In this document: positions 18,067 through 26,859 of the stretch, in pieces
Layout of the letters: every line of letters begins with the position of its first letter
How positions within the stretch are numbered: position 1 is the first letter of the stretch
Assembly: GCF_006152115.1 (NCBI RefSeq)
Contig: NZ_VDFU01000017.1
Location: 31,410 to 95,409, forward strand
Reading direction: 5' to 3'
Source of the DNA: Rubellimicrobium rubrum
GTDB taxonomy: Bacteria; Pseudomonadota; Alphaproteobacteria; Rhodobacterales; Rhodobacteraceae
Length of the DNA stretch: 64,000 bases
Notes under the pieces: model-generated
Databases searched by the model: none
Seen by the model: only the letters and a program-made list of their open reading frames with translations
What the model was told of the DNA's origin: nothing
Program-made: the position numbers and the translations under genes

Positions 18067-18879
18067 TCAGCCGTGGGAGGTCGCGTCCGTATAGAAGATG
18101 TGATCGTCGATCCGGATGATCCGCATCATGTCCTCATCCCACGAGGGATCGACGGCTGGGGTATGGTAGTGGTCGGCTCCCCCGACGACCGGACTGGGCC
18201 CCCGTTCGATCGCCTCGCGCGCCATTTCCACAGCGACCGCCCAAGCCTCGGGTTCGTCGATCGGAGGAAAGCGGGCCTCGCTGGTCAGGAAAGAGAACTG
18301 GATGGGTTGGACGACGGCACAGGGACTGTCACCCCAGCGGGCGGGGCTTCCGGTCCGGTTGAGGATCACAGAGGCCACAGCCAGTTGGCCGTCCAAGGGC
18401 TGGTCGCGAGCCTCGTGGTAGATCGCGACCGCCATGCACAGAAGATCGTCCGCCCCGGACAAGCTCGTCGGCGGGTCCGGCACCAGAAGGTCGGCTGGCC
18501 GTGCCTGAGGGCGGAACAAAGGCTCGGCCGGCCGGGCCTTGGGACCAAAGGACGGATCCGCCGCGAGAACCACGAGCGGGTCGAGGGTGACGAACGGTCG
18601 GGCGCGCGGCCGGGACACTCCACCGTGAGCTGCATTGTCCGGTCCGGCCTTCGGCTGCAGCGCCGGCATGCGGTAGGGCGCTTCTTCGTGCAGAGCCCAC
18701 TGGGCGAGGCTGTCCGCCCGGACCGGGACGATGCTGCGATCCCGGTCTGCCACACCCCCGTCGGCGGAGTGCTGCGGCTGGTCCATCGCAAGATCATAAA
18801 CCGGCAGATCCGGCCCGGCACCCATCGGGTCCATCATGGCCAAGCCGATCACGGCCAAGTATGCAGTAGCACGGATCAT
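18067..18879 (-). CDS. SleB-like cell wall hydrolase
   Basis: 270 residues. The N-terminus (MIRATAYLAVIGLAMM) is hydrophobic and probably a signal peptide or anchor. A low-complexity Pro/Arg/Ala linker leads to a Hydrolase_2 (SleB/CwlJ) domain at about residues 150-265: CMAVAIYHEARDQP with the catalytic Glu, then ASVILNR and the ADHYHTP segment. In alphaproteobacteria such proteins cut peptidoglycan in the periplasm. It is transcribed alone. The annotation is sound at family level, but the exact bond cleaved is not known from the sequence. Confidence 0.85.
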   Translation of the reverse strand: MIRATAYLAVIGLAMMDPMGAGPDLPVYDLAMDQPQHSADGGVADRDRSIVPVRADSLAQWALHEEAPYRMPALQPKAGPDNAAHGGVSRPRARPFVTLDPLVVLAADPSFGPKARPAEPLFRPQARPADLLVPDPPTSLSGADDLLCMAVAIYHEARDQPLDGQLAVASVILNRTGSPARWGDSPCAVVQPIQFSFLTSEARFPPIDEPEAWAVAVEMAREAIERGPSPVVGGADHYHTPAVDPSWDEDMMRIIRIDDHIFYTDATSHG

Positions 18880-19519
18880 GTCGGAGCCCCGATTCTGATT
18901 GGACCAGCGCCCTTGGGCGCAGGCCGAGAGGCTTTCTCGGCCGAGATCCAGCCGAGCCTGTTGCCGTGACGCCTGCCATGCCGACCGGCGTGATGTTAAG
19001 GTATTGCGTTCCCTGGCTCGGCCCAGGCTCGGGTCGCGTTCTGGGCAGAATCGTGCTCAGGAACTGTGCTCATCGATCAAAGGAGATGCTGCTGCGACGA
19101 GCAACGGGCGCATGAGGCGCGGCTGAGGGTTGTCCATCCTACAGGCATCGACAGACTATCGGCGAGAGGGGAGTTCCCAGCCGCTCCGGATCGGACTCCG
19201 CCGTCTCCGGCTCCTGGCTTGTTCGGACTGTCAGACGATCCTTCTGATCGAGAGCGGGCGTGCGGCTCTGGGAAGGTCTGAGAAGGACCCGGAGGCCCAG
19301 CGCATGGCAGGTCCAAACGCGCTCCGTCGTCCCAATCGCAAGGATTTCGCCTTGGGGCAGGGAGGGGGCGTCAAGAAAGCATCAGTCGGGTGCCTGAAAC
19401 GTTGCAGCGGGCCCGGCTCGAAGGACCTTGTCCTTGATCACCACCGAAACCAGGCAGGATGCTCCAACGGCGACGGCTGCATGCGCCGAGTCGCGCCGTG
19501 CCCAGGGAGGAGGGGCGGC
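18880..19519. other. Gene-free stretch before the AraC remnant
   Basis: About 640 bases with open frames but no domain, no consistent GC3 pattern and no recognised signal. Together with the pseudogenes that follow, it looks like an eroding intergenic region. Confidence 0.5.
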
Positions 19520-20009
19520 GTGACGCCGGAACTTGAGGTTGTCCAGATCGGCCGAGGCGAAGCCTTCACCGCCTGGAACCAAGGCTACCCTTGCAGGGCC
19601 GCCCGCTGGCACTTCCACCCGGAATCCGGGATCCACTACGTGGTCGCCACGACGGGACGCGGCTACCTCGGGGAGTTCGGGCCGGGCAATCTCGTGATGA
19701 CCGGGCCGAAGCTGCCGAACACCTGGATCAGCCACGTCAGTCCAGCCATGCCGGTTCCCTTGCGCAGCCGTGTCATCCAACTGGCCGACACGTTCCTCGC
19801 CGGACCGCCGAACTTCCCGAGCTCGGGGTGTTCAGCCCCGTCCTCGACCTGAGCTGCCGTGGCGCGCTGTTCGGAGCAGGGACTGCCACCATCGTGATGC
19901 CCACGGGGGGAGCTGATGGGCGGGGCGGCGTACGCCGGGTCAAACTGTTCGCAAGCATTCCCGAGGCTCTGAGCCTCGATCTCAAGTTCTGCCCCCTTGC
20001 GAGCGCGGG
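19520..20009 (+). pseudogene. Frameshifted, truncated AraC-family regulator
   Basis: The GTG at 19520 follows GGGAGGAGG. The frame encodes a cupin-like ligand domain of an AraC-family regulator (ARWHFHPESGIHYVV, GEFGPGNLVMTGPKLPNTWI). Homology then jumps to another frame near 19806-19815 (LPELGVFSPVLDLS, GALFGAGTA) and stops near 20009 before any helix-turn-helix domain. It therefore cannot make a DNA-binding regulator. The intact gene would have sensed a small molecule and bound DNA through two C-terminal HTH motifs. Confidence 0.75.
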
Positions 20010-20319
20010 ACGGGCGACGTCATCACGACAAGGCCGGTAGCCCATGGGGGAGCCGATCTACACCGACTCCAAGTTCGCGGTGCGGACCATTGTCCAGACG
20101 GTTCGCCGGCGGGTGTCAAAGCACGGACAGCGCGTCGGCGCGGTGCTGTCCGGTCCCGTGCTGACGGCGCTCCTCGACCACTGGCCCAAGGCCAAGATGG
20201 AGGAGGCGCTCGCAAGGCACCCTGAGGAGGTGGCCCACGCAGTCCTGTTCATGCCGAAGCGGCCCCTAAGCATTGTGATCCGGAATCTCGTCATCCTGCC
20301 GAACAGCGTGGGCCTGTAA
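20010..20319 (+). pseudogene. C-terminal remnant of a short-chain dehydrogenase/reductase
   Basis: An open frame from 20044 reads [12 protein letters not shown] followed by the C-terminal half of an SDR enzyme ([41 protein letters not shown]). Just before it, in another frame, 20010-20030 keeps a GDVITT piece of the same family. The Rossmann N-terminus and the active-site serine region are missing, and a short deletion lies before PEEVAHAV. It directly abuts the AraC remnant, so one deletion probably joined the two. Confidence 0.75.
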
Positions 20320-20322
20320 GCC

Positions 20323-20946
20323 TCAGGCGGTCCAAGTGCGGCTGGGGCCCGAATCCACATGGGTGAAGTTCGACCCATAGTAACGACCGACGCCGCCGAT
20401 CTGCAGCCACTCGGCGTAGTCGGCGATCTGCTCGACCGTGGTACCCTCCAGCCGGATGTCGGCGGCGCGCCGGCGGGTGTGGTAGCTGTTCGATGCGGCT
20501 CCCGCCCCCTTGCTGCGCAGCATATTGTTGGTGCGCTTGGTCCGGAACCCCGACAGCAGGGTGATCTGGCCGGAATGGCCTTCCTCTCGGGCCGCGTTCG
20601 AGATGGCGGCCAACGCCCAGAACAGGCGCGGGTCGATCTCGGGATCCTTGTTCTCGCGCCAGTCGCGAAAGATCCAGTTCAGCCGGCGCAAGGCCCGGCG
20701 ATCGTAGTCGCCATCATCGGCGAAGCGCAGCGCCACCCGATCTCCGGTGTTGGAGTTGGTGATGTCGAGATAGGGATCGATGGTGGAAACCATGCCGTCC
20801 AAGCGGCTGCCCGGTCGCCATGGGGAGGGCAGGGGTTCGTATCCGCCGCCGCAACCGGACAGAAGCGGCAAGGCGAGCCCGGCGCCCAAGGCGCCCAGGA
20901 GGTCACGCCGACCGAGGCGGCTCGTGGCCGCGATAGTGGGAATCAT
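20323..20946 (-). CDS. DUF882 / peptidase M15A-like lipoprotein
   Basis: 207 residues. The N-terminus combines a twin-arginine motif (SRLGRRDLLG) with a hydrophobic stretch and a lipobox-like LLSGC. The C-terminal domain keeps metal-ligand positions of the M15A/YcbK group: a histidine in SYHTRRRAADIRL and FTHVDSGP near the end. Such proteins are thought to trim peptidoglycan peptides or modify the wall in the periplasm. It ends only 4 nt from the SDR remnant on the opposite strand. The assignment to family is good; the activity is not proven. Confidence 0.8.
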   Translation of the reverse strand: MIPTIAATSRLGRRDLLGALGAGLALPLLSGCGGGYEPLPSPWRPGSRLDGMVSTIDPYLDITNSNTGDRVALRFADDGDYDRRALRRLNWIFRDWRENKDPEIDPRLFWALAAISNAAREEGHSGQITLLSGFRTKRTNNMLRSKGAGAASNSYHTRRRAADIRLEGTTVEQIADYAEWLQIGGVGRYYGSNFTHVDSGPSRTWTA

Positions 20947-21172
20947 TCTTGTTATCTCCGAGGAGTCTGCTCGTTTGCCCCCAGGCCATCCTTAACCGGG
21001 CGAAGGGCAGACGAGAATGTCCTCGTCAAGATCGGGCTGCGCATCCGGCCAAAGCTGTTGCGCCTCCCCCACGAAGAGGGGTCATTTGCGGCAGGGCTGC
21101 CACAGCCGATCGACCCGGCCGGTCACATCCCGTCCGGTGCCGACCAGCACGGCCCTTGCGCTCCGATTCGCG

Positions 21173-22312
21173 TCACCACTCGGCAAAGCTGCCGTCGCGG
21201 GCGCGCCAGACCGGATTGCGCCAGCGGTGCGGCGTGGCATGAGCCTCTCGGACCGCAGCCTCGTCGATTTCGACCCCAAGACCCGGTCCGGTCGGAATGG
21301 GAAGGAACCCGTCCACTGGCGTCAGCACCTGAGGGTTGGTGACAAAGGTCAGCAAGTCGTGGCCGACATTGTAATGGATGCCTAGGCTCATCTCCTGGAG
21401 CGCCACGTTCGGCGCACATCCGGCAAGCTGGAGGCAGGCGGCCAGCGACAAAGGCCCCAAGGGGCAATGCGGCGCGACCGCGACGTCGTAGGCTTCGGCC
21501 ATCGCGGCGATCCGGCGGCATTCGCTCAGGCCGCCCGCATGCGACAGGTCGGGCTGGATGATGTCGACCGCGCCCCGCTCCAGGAATGGTTTGAAGTCCC
21601 AGCGCGAGTAGAGCCTTTCGCCCAGCGCGATGGGGGTCGAGACCAGTCTGGCGATCTGCTCCAGCCCCTCGGGGTTCTCGGACAGAAGCGGCTCCTCGAT
21701 GAACAGCAGGCCCAGCGGTTCGAGCAGCTTCGCGAGTTGCTTGGCCATGGGGCGGTGCACGCGACCATGGAAGTCGAGCCCGACATCCACGCCCTCGGCC
21801 TGGGCCGCCTGTACCCGCTCCACCACCTCGGCCAAGAGCTTGGGTGTGCCCAGGAAGTCCAGTTCGGCGGTCGCGTTCATCTTCACGGCCCCGAACCCCT
21901 GCTCGCGGCGGGCACGGGCGGCAGCGGCGATCTCGTGCGGGCGGTCGCCGCCGATCCAGGCATAGGCGCGGATGCGGTCCCGGACGAGGCCACCCAGCAT
22001 GTCCCAGGCCGGCAGGCCACAGGCCCGGCCCTTGAGGTCCCACAAGGCTTGGTCCAGCCCGGACAGCGCCGACATGAGGACCGGCCCGCCGCGATAGAAG
22101 CCGCCCCGGTAGGCGACCTGCCAGATATCCTCGATCCGCCGCGGGTCATGGCCGATGAAACGATCCCTGAGCGCCTCGAAGGCGCCGTCCACCGCCTCGG
22201 CATAGCCCTCGAGGCTGGCCTCGCCCCAGCCGAAGTGGCCGTCATCGGCCTCGATGCGGACGAACAGCCAGCGCGGCGGCACGTAGAAGGTCTCGATGCG
22301 CGTGATCTTCAC
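21173..22312 (-). CDS. dgoD: D-galactonate dehydratase-like enolase superfamily enzyme
   Basis: 379 residues, close to the 382 of E. coli DgoD. It has the mandelate racemase/enolase capping domain (ITRIETFYVPPRWLFVRIE) and a barrel with metal ligands in DFHGRVH, FIEEPL and GERLYSRW, a catalytic histidine in APHCPLGPLSLA and the GIHYN segment typical of the DgoD group. The reaction would convert a sugar acid such as D-galactonate to its 2-keto-3-deoxy form. No aldolase or kinase partner is adjacent; the nearby MFS transporter could import the substrate. Confidence 0.8.
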   Translation of the reverse strand: MKITRIETFYVPPRWLFVRIEADDGHFGWGEASLEGYAEAVDGAFEALRDRFIGHDPRRIEDIWQVAYRGGFYRGGPVLMSALSGLDQALWDLKGRACGLPAWDMLGGLVRDRIRAYAWIGGDRPHEIAAAARARREQGFGAVKMNATAELDFLGTPKLLAEVVERVQAAQAEGVDVGLDFHGRVHRPMAKQLAKLLEPLGLLFIEEPLLSENPEGLEQIARLVSTPIALGERLYSRWDFKPFLERGAVDIIQPDLSHAGGLSECRRIAAMAEAYDVAVAPHCPLGPLSLAACLQLAGCAPNVALQEMSLGIHYNVGHDLLTFVTNPQVLTPVDGFLPIPTGPGLGVEIDEAAVREAHATPHRWRNPVWRARDGSFAEW

Positions 22313-22330
22313 TGGGATGTTTCCTTTGCT

Positions 22331-22894
22331 TCAGCCGTTCCACGGTGGCCCGACTCGGGCGAGATGGAAGAAGAACGGGTTTGCCATGCCGTTCCGCTCC
22401 ATGAGTCCGACCAGACGATCCGGGCCGGCCAGGCGAAGGTGATCGGTGATCGGCTGCTCATGGTAGATCAGCGCGGTGCCCTGTCGCCCGCGAAAGTCGC
22501 GCAGGCCAAGCGTTGCGCCGTGCCTCCTTGCCCGGAGAACGGGCTCAAGCGCGGCAAAGGCCAGACGGACCGGCAGGCTGCGGGCGAACCCGGGCCGGTG
22601 AAGGGCGACGGCCGTGGGCATCAAAGCCGGGTTCAGGGCGACGATCCGCCCCGAGGAACGACGGAAGAGGAGGGGATGGACGCGATCGGAGTCCTCGATG
22701 GACTTGCCATACCAGCCCAAACCCTCGAGCAGGCTGTCGAAGGGGTGTCCGGTCGGCAGCGTCCGGCCCTGCCACAGGCCGATCAGGTGGCCCGGCCCGA
22801 TGCCGGGCAGTCCGTCGAAGCGAGCCAAAGCCGCGTCCGTCCCAAGCGGCTCAGCCAGCCAGTCCGTTAGCCACGAAGGCTCCGTGTCCGTCAT
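22331..22894 (-). CDS. GXWXG / DUF4334 domain protein
   Basis: 187 residues from the ATG at 22894; a longer frame upstream lacks conservation. The N-terminal part has the GXWXG motif as GLWQG followed by FDSLLEGLGWYGK. The C-terminal part (YHEQPITDHLRLAGPDRLVGLM, FFFHLAR) is the DUF4334 domain. This pair is found in a small bacterial family of unknown biochemical function. It ends 18 nt before the galactonate dehydratase-like gene, so the two may be co-transcribed. Confidence 0.8.
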   Translation of the reverse strand: MTDTEPSWLTDWLAEPLGTDAALARFDGLPGIGPGHLIGLWQGRTLPTGHPFDSLLEGLGWYGKSIEDSDRVHPLLFRRSSGRIVALNPALMPTAVALHRPGFARSLPVRLAFAALEPVLRARRHGATLGLRDFRGRQGTALIYHEQPITDHLRLAGPDRLVGLMERNGMANPFFFHLARVGPPWNG

Positions 22895-22963
22895 CGATGC
22901 TCCGATTTCATGGGCATGCGCTCGGCGCTCGGGGCCAGGTCTTGGACGAGTCTCCGGGTTCAT

Positions 22964-22988
22964 GGAACGCCTGGATCGCTTCGCGGTT
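22964..22988 (+). promoter_or_regulatory. Candidate EcfG-type promoter for the DUF2934 gene
   Basis: GGAAC at 22964-22968, a 16-base spacer and GGTT at 22985-22988 match the EcfG pattern with one change in the -10. The predicted start near 22996 lies about 28 nt before the ATG at 23023. DUF2934 genes are frequent members of the general stress regulon in alphaproteobacteria. Confidence 0.5.
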
Positions 22989-23022
22989 CATCTGATGAGA
23001 TCAGGGAAGAGGAGGCGAGGCG

Positions 23023-23325
23023 ATGGCCGATGATCGCGAGCAACGCATCCGGGAGCGTGCCCACGCCATCTGGGAGCAGGAAGGCCGCCCGCATGGGCGC
23101 GACGAGGACCACTGGCGGCAGGCCAGCCAGGAAGTCGGCAGCGACATGTTCGACCAGCCGGGCGTGACCGAGAACCAGGAAAGGGCGGGGTCGCTTGACG
23201 GCGGACTCCTTCCGGCGGGCGGTCTGGTCGCAGCGGGCGGTCCGGCGGGACTGGGTCTTGCGGGGCTTGGCATGACGGGTGCCCCGGCCGACGGCGACGG
23301 GGAGCAGACCGAAAGGTCGGACTAG
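23023..23325 (+). CDS. DUF2934 domain protein
   Basis: 100 residues with a typical DUF2934 start (QRIRERAHAIWEQEGRPHGR...HW) and a glycine/alanine-rich tail that may be disordered. The GAGGCGAGGCG stretch just before the ATG supports the start. The family is small, cytoplasmic and of unknown mechanism. The EcfG-like promoter in front of it fits stress expression. Confidence 0.82.
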   Translation: MADDREQRIRERAHAIWEQEGRPHGRDEDHWRQASQEVGSDMFDQPGVTENQERAGSLDGGLLPAGGLVAAGGPAGLGLAGLGMTGAPADGDGEQTERSD

Positions 23326-23358
23326 CGCCCCGAACTTGGACCTCTTGGCAGAGGGCGG

Positions 23359-24669
23359 TCAGGCGAGCGGCTGCTGCCGTGTTTCCTGATCGATCAAGGA
23401 CGCGGCCACTGCACCAAGTAGCAGGAAGGCGGCAAAAAGGCCGACGGCGGCCGCAAAGCTTTGCGCCACCAGCAGGGCCAGGGCGGACGGCGCCAGCAGG
23501 CCCCCCAATCGGGCCATCGCGCTGGCCGCCCCCATCCCCGTCGCCCGGCTCTCGGTCGGATAGAGTTCGGGCGTGAACGCATAGAGCGATCCCCAGGTGC
23601 CCAGCAGGGCGAAGCTCATCACCAGGATGGACGCGCCCAAAGTATAGGAATCGCGCGCCACCACGAAGAGCAGGCACGCGGCCGCACTGAGGAGCAGGAA
23701 ACCGATCAACGTCGGCTTGCGGCCCCAGGCCTCGACGCCATAGGCCGCGAGCGCATAGCCCGGCACCTGGGCCAAGGCCACGACGACAAGGAAGCCGTAT
23801 CCGCGCACGAAGCCAAAGCCTTCGCCGGCCAGGCGGGCCGGCATCCAGGTGAACACCCCGTAATACGAGATCGAGACCAGGAACCAGACCAGCAGCATCA
23901 GCAGGCTTCGCCGTCGCAGCGCGGGCGAGAACAGCCCCGTCGCAGCCGGAGGCGGAGGAGCGGCGACCGTGGCTCCGGCCTCTAGGAGTGCCTTCCCGTT
24001 CGTGCGAAGGACGCGGTCCAGGACCGCCTTGGCCTCAGCCGCCCGGCCAGTCCGAACGAGGAACATGGGTGACTCTGGCACCCAGAAGCGCAGCCAGACG
24101 CCGATCAGGGCGGGCAGGGCGGTGACGGCGAAGATGATGCGCCAAGCGTCCTCGACCCCCGCCACGCTCGCGATCCAGGCCGCGACGGCCACGGCAATAG
24201 TGCCGATCGCCCAGAACCCCTCGAGCATGACGAGCCATCGGCCCCTGTTGGCGGGGGGCAGGAACTCGGCCATCAGCGCATAGTCCACGGGCAGGGTGCC
24301 GCCCACCGCAACGCCCGTCAGGAACCGGAGCAGCAGCAGGGCGCCAAAGGACGGGGCGAACACGGACAGGAGACCGAACACGGCATCGCAGGCCACCGTG
24401 ACCAGCAGCACCCGCCTGCGTCCGTAACGGTCGGCCAGACGCCCGAAGCCGCTGGCCCCGATGAGCATGCCCAGGAAGAACAGGGTTCCGGTCTGCAAGG
24501 CCTCGGGCACCGTGAGCCCAAAGGTCTGTGCGACCGAAGCGGCGGTAAAGCCCACCGCGAGCACCTGCATGGCATCGGCGGCCCATACGAAGCCGAAGAT
24601 GCCCAGGAGGCGACGTTGGAACGGGCCGGGGCCGGCCTGCGTAAGGATGTCTTCGACCAGCACTGTCAT
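23359..24669 (-). CDS. MFS transporter, SV2/NiaP-like group
   Basis: 436 residues with twelve hydrophobic segments. It carries MFS signatures: the loop 2-3 motif GRLADRYGRRRVL (about residues 76-88), RFLTGVAVGGTLPVDYALMAEF in the first half, and PELYPTESRATGMG in the second. The VPESPMFLVRTGR block after helix 6 resembles sugar/organic-acid porters of the NiaP and SV2-like type. It is a cytoplasmic-membrane symporter for an unknown organic acid or sugar. Its proximity to the DgoD-like gene permits, but does not prove, a shared substrate. Confidence 0.85.
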   Translation of the reverse strand: MTVLVEDILTQAGPGPFQRRLLGIFGFVWAADAMQVLAVGFTAASVAQTFGLTVPEALQTGTLFFLGMLIGASGFGRLADRYGRRRVLLVTVACDAVFGLLSVFAPSFGALLLLRFLTGVAVGGTLPVDYALMAEFLPPANRGRWLVMLEGFWAIGTIAVAVAAWIASVAGVEDAWRIIFAVTALPALIGVWLRFWVPESPMFLVRTGRAAEAKAVLDRVLRTNGKALLEAGATVAAPPPPAATGLFSPALRRRSLLMLLVWFLVSISYYGVFTWMPARLAGEGFGFVRGYGFLVVVALAQVPGYALAAYGVEAWGRKPTLIGFLLLSAAACLLFVVARDSYTLGASILVMSFALLGTWGSLYAFTPELYPTESRATGMGAASAMARLGGLLAPSALALLVAQSFAAAVGLFAAFLLLGAVAASLIDQETRQQPLA

Positions 24670-24777
24670 GCCGGAGCCAGATAGTCCCTTGCCCCTGAAA
24701 GTCCCGCCGCGCGGGCGGTCGACACTGCGAACCTGTGCCGGCCGCCTTGCCCTCGGGATCAGGGATCACCGGTCTGC

Positions 24778-25809
24778 TCAGGACGCGAGGCCGAGACCCG
24801 CCTGCCAGGTGAGCATTTGCGCGGCCTCGGCCCTGCAGCCGACGTTCAGCTTGGACAGAACGCGCTTTGCGTAGGTGTTGAACGTCTGCTCCTTGATGCC
24901 GGCGATGAAGGCGGCCTCTCTGTTGGGCAGGCCAAGCTGCATGAGCGATGCGACCCGCGCCTCGGCCGGCGTAAGGCCCATGATCTGCGCAAGCTTCTCG
25001 ATCCGCTTGGGATCGGGTCGCTGCGGGATCACCAGAACCGCGAGAGACGCACCATCGCCGCCGTCGAAACGGGTCAGCGAGAGGGGCAGGCGTCCCGGGC
25101 CGTCGGGATCATCGATCAGCAGAATGACTTCGGACGCGCCGCTGTGTCCGGCCACGCATTCCGATACCGCCTGGCGCAACGCACGGGTGTCGGACGGCGT
25201 GGCTGCGGACAGGCCATCGGACACGCTGCGCAGGAGACGACGCTCGGCCAGGAGATCGGCCCCAACGCGGTTGGTTTGCAGGATGTGCGCATGCTCATCA
25301 AGCACCATGACAGCCGCGCCGAACCGATGCGAGATCGTCCAAAGCAGCGCATCCGCCGCGGCCCTGCGGCTTCCGGTGAACTCCCGCAGGCAGCTTTCGC
25401 GCAGCATCGACCAGATGGCGCGCAACACGCCTTCGCAAAGGCTCTCCCCCTGGTCGCCATCGCACAGCAAGGCGACCTGATCGACGACACCCGACGCGAA
25501 CCGGATCTCATAGGCGGACCAGGCATCCGCGTCGTGACCGGCCCGTTCGATCCAGCCCTTGTCTTCGGCTGGCATGGGTCGCACGCTCTCCACCGGGCCG
25601 GGGTTCACCTCGACCCGCTCCGCCCGTCGCAGGGCCGAGGACCACCGGCGCGGGTCGGGCTGGCCCCGGCTGCCCAGGCACAAGCAGGCCTGGCGGCTGT
25701 CCAGCCTTACCAGGGCCTCGCGGCCCAGCGAGGTCAGGCTTTGCTTCAGGATGCGCGAGAAATGAAAAAGCTCCGTGTCGAACACGGACAGCGTAACCGA
25801 ACTCATCAA
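24778..25809 (-). CDS. LuxR-type transcription regulator with PAS-like region
   Basis: 343 residues. The C-terminal ~65 residues are a LuxR/GerE HTH (LTPAEARVASLMQLGLPNREAAFIAGIKEQTFNTYAKRVLSKL). The middle (about residues 160-265) looks like a PAS fold (GAAVMVLDEHAHILQTN), as in many Rhodobacterales LuxR-solo-like regulators. The N-terminus is unrecognised. It is transcribed divergently from another LuxR-type gene at 26100, and a perfect inverted repeat lies 13 nt upstream of its start, suggesting autoregulation. The signal is unknown. Confidence 0.82.
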   Translation of the reverse strand: MMSSVTLSVFDTELFHFSRILKQSLTSLGREALVRLDSRQACLCLGSRGQPDPRRWSSALRRAERVEVNPGPVESVRPMPAEDKGWIERAGHDADAWSAYEIRFASGVVDQVALLCDGDQGESLCEGVLRAIWSMLRESCLREFTGSRRAAADALLWTISHRFGAAVMVLDEHAHILQTNRVGADLLAERRLLRSVSDGLSAATPSDTRALRQAVSECVAGHSGASEVILLIDDPDGPGRLPLSLTRFDGGDGASLAVLVIPQRPDPKRIEKLAQIMGLTPAEARVASLMQLGLPNREAAFIAGIKEQTFNTYAKRVLSKLNVGCRAEAAQMLTWQAGLGLAS

Positions 25810-25821
25810 AGAACCCCCGGT

Positions 25822-25838
25822 CGTAACGCACTGTTACG
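25822..25838. promoter_or_regulatory. Perfect inverted repeat, candidate operator of the LuxR-type gene
   Basis: CGTAAC-GCACT-GTTACG at 25822-25838 is a six-base perfect inverted repeat with a five-base centre, starting 13 nt before the ATG at 25809. Its position overlaps where RNA polymerase or the ribosome would load, as expected for autorepression. Confidence 0.5.
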
Positions 25839-25971
25839 TAATGATCACGGTAGCATAAGGAAGTCCGTGGGACGGGGCGCAGTCGTACTAATACCGAGGG
25901 AGTAGCGCCCAAGACGGGCGATCCTGTCGCTCCTCAGCGTTACAAGCGGTTCGCATCAGAGGGCAAGAGCG

Positions 25972-26025
25972 ACGGACTGGCGAAAAGGGCAGGTTCTTAC
26001 CTACTCCTCAGGATGCCCAGTCCGT
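25972..26025 (+). repeat. Nested inverted repeats in the leader of the second LuxR-type gene
   Basis: ACGGACTGG at 25972-25980 is complementary to CCAGTCCGT at 26017-26025, giving a nine-base stem. Inside it AGGT and ACCT at 25991-26002 form a smaller hairpin. The structure ends about 75 nt before the ATG at 26100. It may be an operator, or an RNA hairpin if transcription starts upstream. Confidence 0.4.
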
Positions 26026-26099
26026 GGTAGGGTTCGATTAACTTCTAAGCCTCTGACGAAAAGTTATGTCAGCCGTTTCTACTGTGTTGTTAGAAGAAA

Positions 26100-26759
26100 A
26101 TGGTGCACGGAATGGGAGTCGTTGTCGTAAGTGGTATTCGTCTTTATCGGGAAATGCTGGCCAAGTTTCTTTCATCCGCGTCCATCGATGTCCGGGCCTG
26201 CTGCGAGAGCCTGGACGAATTGCCTGGACCGGATGTAACCGACGTGATCCTGCTCCACGACGGGGAAGTCTTCGGACAGATCCTCCAGGACATCCGGACG
26301 GTGCGGGCCCGGTCTCCACAGGCTCCGATCATCCTCGTCGTCCCGGCGGATCGGTACGAGGAGCTGCGGGCCGTTCTTTGGCGGGACGTCAGCGCGATCA
26401 TCTCCGACGACAGCGCCGCCGACACTCTGGTGGGTGCGGTGCGTGTCGTGCAGGCTGGCTTCGCCGTCATGACGCCCCAGCATCGCACGCCGAGCGAGAT
26501 CATCTTTCCCCCTGGCGCGGCGATCAGCGGGCGGCAACGGGGCGGCGCACGCTCGCGTCCCCTCAACCTTTCGCCCCAGGAAAGCCGCATCCTGTCAAGG
26601 CTGGTGGCTGGAGGGTCCAACAAGGACATCGCGAACGAGCTGGGCATTTGCGAGACGACCGTGAAGGTGCATCTGAGAGCCTGCTACGAAAAGATCGGGG
26701 CCAAGAACCGCACCCAGGCCGCCATGTGGGCCGCAGCGCATCTGGACCAGCCCTCCTAA
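26100..26759 (+). CDS. NarL/LuxR-type response regulator-like protein
   Basis: 219 residues. The N-terminal ~125 residues have a receiver-like fold (VVVVSGIRLYREMLAKFL) but no phospho-acceptor Asp could be placed confidently: the segment after beta 3 reads DVILLHDGEVFGQIL. The C-terminal HTH is clear (LSPQESRILSRLVAGGSNKDIANELGICETTVKVHLRACYEKIGA in outline). It may be an atypical, phosphorylation-independent regulator. Weak AGAAGAAA precedes the ATG. It is divergent from the LuxR-type gene at 25809. Confidence 0.82.
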   Translation: MVHGMGVVVVSGIRLYREMLAKFLSSASIDVRACCESLDELPGPDVTDVILLHDGEVFGQILQDIRTVRARSPQAPIILVVPADRYEELRAVLWRDVSAIISDDSAADTLVGAVRVVQAGFAVMTPQHRTPSEIIFPPGAAISGRQRGGARSRPLNLSPQESRILSRLVAGGSNKDIANELGICETTVKVHLRACYEKIGAKNRTQAAMWAAAHLDQPS

Positions 26760-26859
26760 ACGCCAAGCCCCTTCCCGGACACGCGATCCTCACCGTCGGT
26801 TGACTGGACGGCCGCGGCCGGACGATCATCTTGGACCCTGTCCCTTGACAGGAGTATCC

